From Dehalobacter alkaniphilus (GTDB taxonomy: Bacteria; Bacillota; Desulfitobacteriia; Desulfitobacteriales; Syntrophobotulaceae): a stretch of DNA of 64,000 bases. Below are positions 7,155-15,400 of this stretch, piece by piece. How positions within the stretch are numbered: the first letter of the stretch is position 1; each line of letters starts with the position of its first letter. The DNA lies in assembly GCA_040500365.1 (NCBI GenBank), contig CP148031.1, positions 2,976,001 to 3,040,000 on the forward strand, given 5' to 3'. Position numbers and translations under genes: made by a program. The notes beneath the pieces are model-generated. The model did not search any database, was not told where the DNA came from, and worked only from the letters and a program-made list of their open reading frames with translations.

Positions 7155-8213
7155 TTATTTATAGATTTCCGTAATTTCCCTGATTACCGGCATAATTTTC
7201 AGAAAATGATCGACAAGAGAAGGATCGAAGTGTGTGCCTCTGCCTTTTTCTATCTCAGCTGAGGCTTCGTCGATTTCCCACGCCTTCTTGTAAGGGCGCT
7301 CCGAAATCAAAGCATCAAACACATCACAAATGGCGGTGATTCGTCCCACCAACGGGATCTCCTCTCCTTGAAGCCCGTTCGGATAACCGTTTCCATCCCA
7401 TTTTTCATGATGATACAGCGCAATCTGCTCAGCAAGCTTAATCATTTCTGCTGAACTACCGGCCAGGATCTGAGCCCCTTTAACGGTATGGGTTTTCATT
7501 TTTTCCCAATCATCAGGAGTGAGTTTTCCTGGTGTCAGCAGTACTTCGTCGGGAATGCCAATTTTCCCAATGTCATGCAGCGTACTGGCATGAAACATTA
7601 GTTCACAGTCCTTTTCCGGCAGTCCGAAGGCTTTACCAAGTTCATACGTGTATTTGCTCATTCGCACAATGTGATTTCCTGTCTCGCTGTCCCGAAATTC
7701 TGCGGCTCTCGCCAGCCTGTGGATCAGTTCAACCTGCAAATCTTCCAGTTCTTTTGTTCTCTCCTGGACTTTATTGACCAGTCTGCGGTTGTTCTCTTTG
7801 ATTTCATTGTTCAGTAAACGTATTTCCAGTATATTTTTGATTCGCATCAGAACTTCAGCATAATCGAAGGGCTTCCCAATAAAATCTTTGGCGCCGAGCG
7901 TCAATGCTTTCAGTCTGTGCTCCTGATCGTTGTAGGCTGTAATGGCAATGATCGGAAGAAAGTCATCCTCTTTGACTGCATTCAACTGCTCCATTACCTC
8001 AAATCCATCAAGGTAAGGCATCCTTAAATCCATTAAAATCAGATCGGGATTATGCTCCCGATATAAGGACAGGGTTTCCCTGGAATCAGTGGTGGACATG
8101 ATATTGCTGTATCCCGACATTTTTAACAGTTTTTCAAGTAACAAAATATTTACTGAATTATCGTCGACGATCAGTATTCTGGCCCTTGAAATACTATCAG
8201 TATTTATCTTCAT
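7155..8213 (-). CDS. Response regulator with HD-GYP phosphodiesterase domain
   Basis: Receiver domain at residues 12-125 with phospho-acceptor Asp62 (MDLRMP) and Lys114 (GKPF). A helical linker (135-165) leads to an HD-GYP domain with HDIGK at 213-217 and HHEKWDGNGYPNG near 268-280. HD-GYP proteins of this kind usually hydrolyse cyclic di-GMP or related dinucleotides. The 352-residue length is standard. First gene of the three-gene unit with the PAS kinase and the thioesterase. Confidence 0.94.
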   Translation of the reverse strand: MKINTDSISRARILIVDDNSVNILLLEKLLKMSGYSNIMSTTDSRETLSLYREHNPDLILMDLRMPYLDGFEVMEQLNAVKEDDFLPIIAITAYNDQEHRLKALTLGAKDFIGKPFDYAEVLMRIKNILEIRLLNNEIKENNRRLVNKVQERTKELEDLQVELIHRLARAAEFRDSETGNHIVRMSKYTYELGKAFGLPEKDCELMFHASTLHDIGKIGIPDEVLLTPGKLTPDDWEKMKTHTVKGAQILAGSSAEMIKLAEQIALYHHEKWDGNGYPNGLQGEEIPLVGRITAICDVFDALISERPYKKAWEIDEASAEIEKGRGTHFDPSLVDHFLKIMPVIREITEIYK

Positions 8214-8355
8214 CCGCCTCCCAATCTTTCACAAATCAACTGCTTATTAATGAGGAAATTTCCGGTCAGCCAGCCACTATATCTTAATATACCTTATTCT
8301 TATGGGAAATTCTAGATAAAAAATGTTTATCCTTGGAATCTCTACAATTTTTTCT

Positions 8356-8631
8356 CTAAAATTTTTGCAGAAAATAGACAAGAACAGATATATTCAATAT
8401 GATCAGAACAGGGATACCGCATACAAAGGCCTTATGCTTGGTTTTGTGCCGGAAGAAACGCATGGCCAGATAGATCCCCGGAGCACCAAATATCAGTCCT
8501 GTAAGAAAGAAACGACGTTCAGGGACCCGCCGGCCTCCCCATTTAGCCTTATATTTATCCCACCCCATAACGGAAAAACCATAAATATTTACAAGGACAA
8601 TGTATCCCCATATAAGCCAGATATATTCCAT
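8356..8631 (-). CDS. DUF1294 small membrane protein
   Basis: A 91-residue protein with two or three hydrophobic helices. It has the DUF1294 signature: MGWDKYKAKWGGRRVPERRF, then GAPGIYLAMRFFRHKTKHKAF. An AAGGGAGGCTGCAG ribosome site precedes the ATG. It stands alone. Function is unknown; the family is often next to cold-shock-type proteins, which are not seen here. Confidence 0.9.
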   Translation of the reverse strand: MEYIWLIWGYIVLVNIYGFSVMGWDKYKAKWGGRRVPERRFFLTGLIFGAPGIYLAMRFFRHKTKHKAFVCGIPVLIILNISVLVYFLQKF

Positions 8632-8740
8632 ATCTGCAGCCTCCCTTGCTCAGTCAAAAACCATTTATGACCAAAATCATACCATGAATGAGACAGGAAA
8701 AAAATACGCAGAGAAATGCTTGGAAAGATATTAGGACTAA

Positions 8741-8782
8741 ATAGGACAAAATATAAAGATTATAGGACAAAACATAAAGATT
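8741..8782. repeat. Tandem 21-bp direct repeat upstream of the zinc-ribbon gene promoter
   Basis: ATAGGACAAAATATAAAGATT (8741-8761) is followed at once by a copy with a single change, T to C (8762-8782). A shorter related stretch, TTAGGACTAA, precedes it. A 21-bp period equals two helical turns, so both copies present the same DNA face. They end 56 bp upstream of a strong -35 box. The 350 bp between DUF1294 and the zinc-ribbon start hold no gene beyond these elements and the promoter. Confidence 0.8.
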
Positions 8783-8838
8783 AATAGAAAAAATACTGAG
8801 AAGTTTGAAAAATCAGACAGAATACTTTATACTTTGTT

Positions 8839-8867
8839 TTGACAATTTGTATTTTTTTAGTTATACT
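8839..8867 (+). promoter_or_regulatory. Strong sigma-A promoter for the zinc-ribbon protein
   Basis: TTGACA (8839-8844), 17 bp, TATACT (8862-8867). It predicts a transcript start near 8874 and an untranslated leader of about 108 nt before the ATG. The leader contains short self-complementary stretches but no riboswitch I recognise. Confidence 0.75.
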
Positions 8868-8981
8868 AAGTATTGCTCGTTAATATTTGAGGGATTAGAA
8901 GACCTTCTCGACTGCCTCAGGCTCAGGGAAGATGTCGAATCAACTTCCAATGAGGCGGGTAATAAATCTAGGAGGTCATTT

Positions 8982-9281
8982 ATGTATAATGACAAAACAC
9001 TAAGTTGTAAAGACTGTGGCCGTGAATTCACTTTTTCTGCATCCGAGCAGGAATTCTACGCTGAAAAAGGATTCACGAACGAACCAGGCCGCTGCCCAGA
9101 ATGCCGTTCAGCAAGAAAAGCACAGAGCAGAAATGGTGGCTATTCGCGCCCTCAACGTGAAATGTTCCCTGCTGTTTGTTCTGCTTGTGGCAAAGAAACC
9201 ACAGTACCTTTCCAACCTACTGGTGACAAACCTGTTTATTGCCGGGATTGCTACCAACCCCGCTCCAGAAACAACTGGTAA
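8982..9281 (+). CDS. Double zinc-ribbon protein (CxxC-x17-CxxC type)
   Basis: A 99-residue protein with two treble-clef-like zinc sites. The first is CKDC ... CPEC around residues 9-42, in a block with EFTFSASEQEFYAEKGF. The second is CSAC-x17-CRDC near the C-terminus. Both match a known family of small clostridial zinc-ribbon proteins of unknown role. The start follows AGGAGGTCATTT. The frame stays open upstream to 8805, but that region contains the promoter, so the longer version is rejected. Confidence 0.88.
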   Translation: MYNDKTLSCKDCGREFTFSASEQEFYAEKGFTNEPGRCPECRSARKAQSRNGGYSRPQREMFPAVCSACGKETTVPFQPTGDKPVYCRDCYQPRSRNNW

Positions 9282-9296
9282 TTTAATTGTTATCAG

Positions 9297-9333
9297 ACCC
9301 TTCCGGGTATCTTACCCGGGGGGGTTTTTGTTT
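9297..9333 (+). terminator. Rho-independent terminator of the zinc-ribbon gene
   Basis: CCGGGTA-tct-TACCCGG, extended by ACCC/GGGT, followed by TTTTTGTTTT. Confidence 0.9.
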
Positions 9334-9379
9334 TGAGAGCCTATTTATTTTTTATGATTAATTTTTCCACTTGACCCCC

Positions 9380-9408
9380 TTGACTACCAGATATAGTATC
9401 TGTAAACT
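9380..9408 (+). promoter_or_regulatory. nrdJ promoter with palindrome filling its spacer
   Basis: TTGACT (9380-9385), 17 bp, TAAACT (9403-9408). The spacer contains the perfect inverted repeat CAGATATAGTATCTG (9388-9402), which a repressor could occupy. A second AT-rich element (ACTTTATATAGCACTA) follows at the expected transcript start. Neither element is a good match to NrdR boxes, and no cobalamin riboswitch consensus is seen in the 67-nt leader. Confidence 0.45.
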
Positions 9409-9475
9409 TTATATAGCACTACTTGTAGTTTGCTAACCGGATTTACAGTCCGAATGAACTTTGGAGGTATAAACG

Positions 9476-11869
9476 TTGCGTAACAATACGGAAGTTTGGA
9501 AAAAGTGGCCCAAAGCCAATCTTTCGCCGAATGCCAGAGTTGTCCTGGAACGGAGATATTTGAAGCAGGAAAATGACCAAAAATGCGAGACGCCGGAAGC
9601 GATGTTTTACCGGGTTGCTTCGGTCATTGCCGGCGCTGAAGAAAAGTATGGTAAGAATCCGCAGGAAATTCAGCATTTGACCAAAGAATTTTACACCGTC
9701 ATGGCTAATTTGGAGTTTATGCCGAATTCGCCGACACTGATGAACGCCGGGCGTGACCTTGGACAGTTAAGTGCCTGCTTTGTTTTGCCGGTCGGGGACA
9801 GTATGGAGGATATCTTTGATGCACTGAAACATGCAGCAATCATCCATAAGTCAGGCGGCGGAACAGGCTTTAACTTTTCCCGGCTGCGCCAGAAGAACAG
9901 CACAGTGCGTTCTACCGGAGGGGTTGCTTCCGGTCCTGTTTCGTTTATGAAAGTCTTTAATGCCGCTACGGAAGCTGTCAAGCAAGGAGGAACAAGACGC
10001 GGCGCCAACATGGGCATTCTTCGGATCGACCACCCGGATATTCTGGAATTTATCAGCTGCAAAGAAGATAACCGGGATATTAACAATTTCAATGTTTCGG
10101 TTGCTGTAACGGAATCATTTATGAAAGCTGTGGAAAATGACACGGAATATGACCTGATTGACCCTCACTCTGGAAAGTCGGCAGGCAAGCTCCCCGCCAA
10201 ACAAGTCTTCGCTAAAATTGTTGACCACGCTTGGCGGAACGGTGAACCGGGCATGATCTTTATTGACCGGATGAACCGCGATAATCCGACGCCGCATATT
10301 GGCGTGATTGAGGCTACCAACCCCTGTGGCGAACAACCCTTACTCCCCAATGAAGCATGCAATCTTGGCTCCATTAATTTAAAGCTTATGGCGGCAGAAA
10401 AGGACGGAAAGACCGTAATTGACTGGGAGCGTTTGGGCTATGTCACAAGGCTCGCGACCCGTTTTCTCGATGATGTGATTGATGTCAACCAATATCCTCT
10501 TCCCGTAATCGAAGAAATGGTCAAAGGAAACCGGAAAATTGGCCTGGGTGTTATGGGTTTTGCAGATTTGATGATTCTTTTACAGACATCCTATATTTCC
10601 GAAGAAAGTACAGCCTTCGCCGAAAAGATTATGGAATTCATCCGTACCGAATCCCGTATAGAGTCCCAGCGACTGGCCATGGAACGCGGTACCTTTCCTA
10701 ATTATCAGGGTTCCATTTATGACGGCAAGATCGAATTACGCAATGCTACACTGACTACGGTTGCCCCGACAGGGACGATATCGATGATCTGCGGTGCTTC
10801 CAGCGGCGTGGAGCCGCTCTTTGCCGTGGCCTATACTAAAACGGTCATGGACGGTACGGCGCTGATTGAGGTCAACCCGCTTTTTGAAGATTATGCGCAT
10901 AAGTATGGCTTTTACTCAAAAGAGCTTATGGCCAAAATTGCCGAACGAGGTAACGTCTTCGGTTTGCCGGAAGTCCCGGAATGGGTGCAGAAGGTCTTTG
11001 TTACCGCGCAGGAGATCTCTCCTGAATGGCATATCCGAATTCAGGCTGCTTTTCAAAAATATACGGATAATGCGGTTTCCAAAACTATTAATTTTGCAAA
11101 TACAGCTACCTGCGAAGATGTTGCCGAAGCGTTTCGCCTAGCCTTTGAGCTTGGCTGCAAAGGAATTACGGTCTATCGGGACGGCAGCCGTGAACAGCAG
11201 GTGCTGTCTGCCGGAACGAAAGAAACTGCAAATCCGGCGGCTGATTTCAAAGCCACAGCTGAACCTGAGACGACTGCAAAGCCCAAGACCACCGCTGAAT
11301 CTGAAACAACCGCTTCTGCACCGATGCCTACCATCAAGCCGAGACCCCGCCCGCCGGTGACTGTCGGCGTCACTGAAAAGATTAAAATTGGTTGCGGTAA
11401 TCTCTATGTTAGCGTAAACGCCGATGAAACCAGTATCTGTGAAGTGTTTACCAATACGGGAAGAGCCGGCGGCTGTTCTTCCCAATCGGAAGCAACCTCC
11501 CGCCTAGTCTCGATCGCGATGCGTTCGGGCATCTCTGTTGATGCTATCATAGAGCAGATCCGTGGAATCCGCTGCCCCGCCTGCATCCGAAGAGAAGGTG
11601 TCAATGTCACCTCGTGCCCGGATGCAATCTCGCGGGTAATCAAAAAGTATAAGGATATCGGTGTAAACGGCAATTCTGCGATTATCAATCGCAATAAAAC
11701 AGAAGAACCTGTCCTTTCGGATGATTTGAAGAAAGCTGAAAAAGCCGTAATAAAAAAAGCTCAGGCCGCCGTCGCGATCGACAATGCCTGCCCTGAATGC
11801 GGAATGCCCGTGAATCACGAAGGCGGCTGCATGGTCTGCATCCACTGCGGCTATTCCAAATGCGGGTAA
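9476..11869 (+). CDS. nrdJ: Adenosylcobalamin-dependent (class II) ribonucleotide reductase
   Basis: A single-chain enzyme that makes all four deoxyribonucleotides without oxygen or a radical partner protein, using adenosylcobalamin. Active-site residues line up with the Thermotoga enzyme: Cys101 (LSACFVL), Asn282, Cys284 and Glu286 (NPCGE), and Cys295 (EACNLGSINL). The GGGTGFNFSRLR and TRRGANMG blocks are typical. After the barrel comes an Ala/Thr/Glu/Pro linker with imperfect ETTA repeats (about 578-630), then a TSCPD-type domain (CRxxC-like cysteines) and a C-terminal zinc ribbon, CPECG ... CIHCGYSKC. The start is TTG with TTGGAGGT eight bases before. Total 797 residues. Confidence 0.96.
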   Translation: MRNNTEVWKKWPKANLSPNARVVLERRYLKQENDQKCETPEAMFYRVASVIAGAEEKYGKNPQEIQHLTKEFYTVMANLEFMPNSPTLMNAGRDLGQLSACFVLPVGDSMEDIFDALKHAAIIHKSGGGTGFNFSRLRQKNSTVRSTGGVASGPVSFMKVFNAATEAVKQGGTRRGANMGILRIDHPDILEFISCKEDNRDINNFNVSVAVTESFMKAVENDTEYDLIDPHSGKSAGKLPAKQVFAKIVDHAWRNGEPGMIFIDRMNRDNPTPHIGVIEATNPCGEQPLLPNEACNLGSINLKLMAAEKDGKTVIDWERLGYVTRLATRFLDDVIDVNQYPLPVIEEMVKGNRKIGLGVMGFADLMILLQTSYISEESTAFAEKIMEFIRTESRIESQRLAMERGTFPNYQGSIYDGKIELRNATLTTVAPTGTISMICGASSGVEPLFAVAYTKTVMDGTALIEVNPLFEDYAHKYGFYSKELMAKIAERGNVFGLPEVPEWVQKVFVTAQEISPEWHIRIQAAFQKYTDNAVSKTINFANTATCEDVAEAFRLAFELGCKGITVYRDGSREQQVLSAGTKETANPAADFKATAEPETTAKPKTTAESETTASAPMPTIKPRPRPPVTVGVTEKIKIGCGNLYVSVNADETSICEVFTNTGRAGGCSSQSEATSRLVSIAMRSGISVDAIIEQIRGIRCPACIRREGVNVTSCPDAISRVIKKYKDIGVNGNSAIINRNKTEEPVLSDDLKKAEKAVIKKAQAAVAIDNACPECGMPVNHEGGCMVCIHCGYSKCG

Positions 11870-11882
11870 AATAACGACTTTT

Positions 11883-11929
11883 AAAAAATACGCAGTCATC
11901 ATTTTCCAATGATGACTGCGTATTTTTTT
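11883..11929. terminator. Long perfect terminator after nrdJ
   Basis: A 20-bp perfect stem (AAAAATACGCAGTCATCATT and its complement) with loop TTCC, followed by TTTTTTTC. Confidence 0.95.
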
Positions 11930-11986
11930 CTAATAAATATCAAAAACTACAGGCAGCGAATAATTCTTGGTGAGGTGAATCACGCG

Positions 11987-12157
11987 ATGGCGAAAGACAG
12001 ACGCAAAGTCAAAGAAGTATTGACAACCAATAACTCGCTTGCTTGGGGTCACCTGAACAACACTCATCCGATGCCGGCAGGCTCGATTGCTTTTGCCAGT
12101 CCGCAGGCGATTGGCCGGATGGCTGAAGATAGAAGACAGCACCCGGATAAAGCGTAG
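11987..12157 (+). CDS. Small basic protein of unknown function, 56 residues
   Basis: MAKDRRKVKEVLTTNN... is hydrophilic, with charged ends (KDRRKVKE, EDRRQHPDKA) and a central GHLNNTHPMPAGSIAF. GGTGAGGTG lies nine bases upstream of the ATG. The frame is open further up but would run into the nrdJ terminator. The next gene, also 56 residues long, starts 15 bp later, so the two form a small operon. I do not recognise the family. Abundant small spore-associated proteins are one possibility. Confidence 0.7.
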   Translation: MAKDRRKVKEVLTTNNSLAWGHLNNTHPMPAGSIAFASPQAIGRMAEDRRQHPDKA

Positions 12158-12172
12158 CGGAGGAATAGAAAA

Positions 12173-12343
12173 GTGGCCAGTAATAAAAAGAAGGAAACTT
12201 TTATGGCGAACCCTGTTGAGAAACATACTACCGCTGCCTGGGACAGCCGCTTTGAAACAAAGAAGCCTGTATCAAATGTAGGCATTCCCGGAGAACTTGA
12301 AGTTCGCAATGCCAAAGAATATGTGGATTCCAACGAAAAATAA
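12173..12343 (+). CDS. DUF3787-like small protein, possibly spore-associated
   Basis: A 56-residue protein starting at GTG after GCGGAGGAATAG. The part from MANPVEKHTTAAWDS to VSNVGIPGELEVRNAKEYVD resembles the DUF3787 pattern of clostridial small proteins (T-A-A-W, then K-P-V-S-x-V-x-I-P, then N-A-K-x-W/Y-V-D), some of which are annotated as spore surface proteins. An internal ATG ten codons in lacks a comparable ribosome site. The GTG start makes both genes of this pair encode exactly 56 residues. Not in any longer open frame, so easily missed. Confidence 0.7.
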   Translation: MASNKKKETFMANPVEKHTTAAWDSRFETKKPVSNVGIPGELEVRNAKEYVDSNEK

Positions 12344-12431
12344 TCTGTACGAGAATTTGTTCGTGTTGACAGGTATTACGGTATTAATCTTTGCAGTGAA
12401 TCTGATGTTTAGCATCAGGTAACAAAAAGAG

Positions 12432-12475
12432 GGGTGTTGCAACTAGAAAAAGTAATTTTGCAACACCCTTCTTCT
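12432..12475. terminator. Bidirectional terminator between the small-protein operon and nifJ
   Basis: GGGTGTTGCAA (12432-12442) pairs with TTGCAACACCC (12458-12468), flanked by AAAAAGA on the left and TTCTTCTTTT on the right. It serves both convergent transcripts. Confidence 0.9.
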
Positions 12476-12476
12476 T

Positions 12477-15400
12477 TTATTCCTTGGCCAGCCTGCGGTA
12501 GCTCTCATAACGTTCAGCAGCATGTTGTTCCGCCAAGCTAAACATGTCTTCGGCAATCTCAGGGAAAACGTTTTTCAAAGAAGCATAACGGATCTCGCTT
12601 TCCAGGAATTCTTTAAAGTTTCCTTTGGGTTCTTTGGAATCGAGGATAAACGGATTTTTACCCTGCTGCTTAAGATCCGGATTGTACCTGTAAAGATGCC
12701 AGTATCCTGCCTCTACTGCTTTTTTTTGCTGGGCCAGGCTCATCCCCATCCCGTTTCTAAGGCCATGGTTGAAGCAGGTGGAATAGGCAATGATCAGGGA
12801 CGGTCCGTGATATCTTTCAGCCTCTGTAATCGCCTTGATCGTCTGAATCATATTCGCGCCCATTGCAATCTGAGCGACGTAAACATAGCCATAGGACATC
12901 GCCATCATGCCAAGATCCTTTTTCCGGATCTTTTTGCCTGCGGCGGCAAACTTGGCAATCGCGGCCGTCGGGGTCGCTTTGGAGGACTGCCCGCCTGTAT
13001 TGGAATAGACCTCCGTATCCATAACCAACAGATTTACATCGTCCCCACTGGCCAGGACATGATCAACACCGTTATAGCCGATATCATACGCCCAGCCGTC
13101 CCCGCCGATTGCCCATACCGAGCGTTTGACGAGATAGTCCTTTCTCTTCAATATTTCACTGATGACCGGATGACTCGGTGTAGCATTGCTGTTCAATGCC
13201 TGAAGCACTTTGACGGAGACAGCCAGCGACCTTTCTCCGTCATGGTACGCATCGAGCCATTCTCTGAAAGCAGTCTTGATTTCTTCGGACAGTTCCATTA
13301 TCAGGGCTTCCTGCATCAGGGTGGAAATTCTTTCTCTGATCTGCAAAGCGCCGAGGTACATGCCGTATCCGTACTCCGCGTTATTTTCAAAAAGTGAATT
13401 GGCCCAAGCCGGTCCTCTGCCCTCGGCATTGGTCGTATATGGAATGGAAGGGTAACTTCCTCCCCAGATCGAGGAACAGCCTGTCGCATTCGCAATCATC
13501 ATACGTTCACCGAAGAGCTGAGTCAGCAGTTTGACATATGACGTTTCCCCGCAGCCCGGGCAGGCACCGTTAAACTCCAGAAGAGGACGGATAAACTGGC
13601 TTCCTTTTAAGGTATTGCGGTCCATACGGTCTTCCTTGGTCCGAATGGATAACGCATATTCCCAGTTTTCCGCTTCCATTTCGATTTCGTGTTCGGCTGG
13701 TTTCATGATTAATGCTTTTCCCGGAGCAGGACAAATGTCGGCACAGTTCATACAGCCTGTACAGTCCAGAGGGGCAATCTGTATACGGTAATGCAGACCC
13801 TCCAGTCCTTTTCCGGCAGCTTCCTTCGTTATAAACGTCTCCGGTGCCTGGGCTTTTTCCTGATCATCCAATAAAAAGGGTCTGACCGTCGCATGCGGAC
13901 AAATATAGGCGCACTGATTGCACTGAATACATTTGTCTATCTGCCATTCTGGAATTTGGACTGCAATACCGCGCTTTTCATAGGCTGTTGTCCCGAGAGG
14001 CGTGCTCCCGTCCTCCATCCCCAAAAAGGTACTGACAGGAAGCTCATCTCCCTCAGAGCGCGCAATTGGCCTCTGAATTTTCTTGATAAATTCGGGTTCT
14101 TCTTTGAGCTCCGTTTTTTGATCCTGGGCACTCTCCCAGGAAGCAGGCGCCTCAATACGGATAACCCGGCTGATGCCTTGATCTACGGCGGCTTTGTTCA
14201 TTTCAACGATCTTCTGCCCTTTCCGGCCGTAGGTTTTTTCGATCGAATTTTTCAGATACCGGACGGCATCTTCAATCGGTATGACATTCGCCAGCTTAAA
14301 GAATACGGCCTGCATCACCATATTGATCCGTCCACCCAGGCCAATCTGCGAAGCAATATCAATTGCGTCTATGACATAGAAATGGATGTTGTTTTGAAAG
14401 ATCGTTTTCTTCAGGTATGCCGGAAGATGCTCTTCAAGTTCATGAAGGCTCTTCCACGGGCAATTCAAAACAAAAGTGCCATTTTTTTTGATTCCTTTCA
14501 GGAGATCATAATGGTAAATGAACGATTGATTATGGCAGGCAATGTAATCTGCGCTGAAGACCAAATAGCGGGACTTAATTGGACTTCTGCCGAATCTGAG
14601 GTGGGAAACCGTTGTCCCTCCTGATTTTTTGCTGTCATAGGAAAAATAGGCCTGGACATAAAGGTCAGTATTGTCCCCGATAATCTTTACGGCTGATTTG
14701 TTTGCTCCGACAGTCCCGTCGGAACCCAGCCCCAAAAACTTGCAGCTAATAGTCCCTTCCGGAGTCGCATCCATCCATTCACCCTCCGGCAAAGAAGTAT
14801 CGGAGACATCATCCGCAATCCCAATTGTAAAATGATTCTTTGGTTTGTCCTGTTTCAGGTTTTGATATACCGCCAGAATCTGAGACGGCGTTGTATCTTT
14901 GGACCCCAGTCCGTACCTTCCCCCCACGATAATCGGCTGATGGGCTGCTTGTTTTGAATTCCTATCCGAGGTGTGCCTGAATAATTCCAGAATATCAAGG
15001 TAAAGTGGTTCGCCTAAAGCTCCCGGCTCCTTGGTACGGTCCAAAACTGCAATTTTTTTAACGGAAGCGGGCAGCACATCAAAGAAATATTTTGCCGAGA
15101 ATGGCCTGTAAAGATGAACAATCACCATCCCGACCTTTTCGCCTCTCTTCTGAAGAACATCAATTGTCTCTTCAACGGTGTCGCAGACTGACCCCATCGT
15201 CACAATGATGTTCTCGGCATCAGGTACTCCGTAATAATTAAACGGGTGATAGGCCCGTCCCGAAATTCTTTCTATTTCCCGCAGGTAGCCTTCCACGATA
15301 TCCGGAACCTTTTCATAAAACGGATTGGAAACTTCTCTGAACTGAAAATAGACATCCGGATTCTGCGTAGATCCTTTTACCACAGGATGTTCAGGATTTA

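Noticed and set aside
8805..8981. N-terminal extension of the zinc-ribbon protein
   Set aside because: Contains TTGACA-N17-TATACT; the ATG at 8982 follows AGGAGG.
9334..9475. NrdR boxes or B12 riboswitch before nrdJ
   Set aside because: The two AT-rich elements match the NrdR consensus at only about half of the positions, and the leader is too short for a cobalamin riboswitch.
12522..14624. Long open frames on the plus strand (291 and 243 codons) opposite the pyruvate:ferredoxin oxidoreductase gene
   Set aside because: They are antisense to an intact, motif-complete gene, lack ribosome sites and show no recognisable domain.
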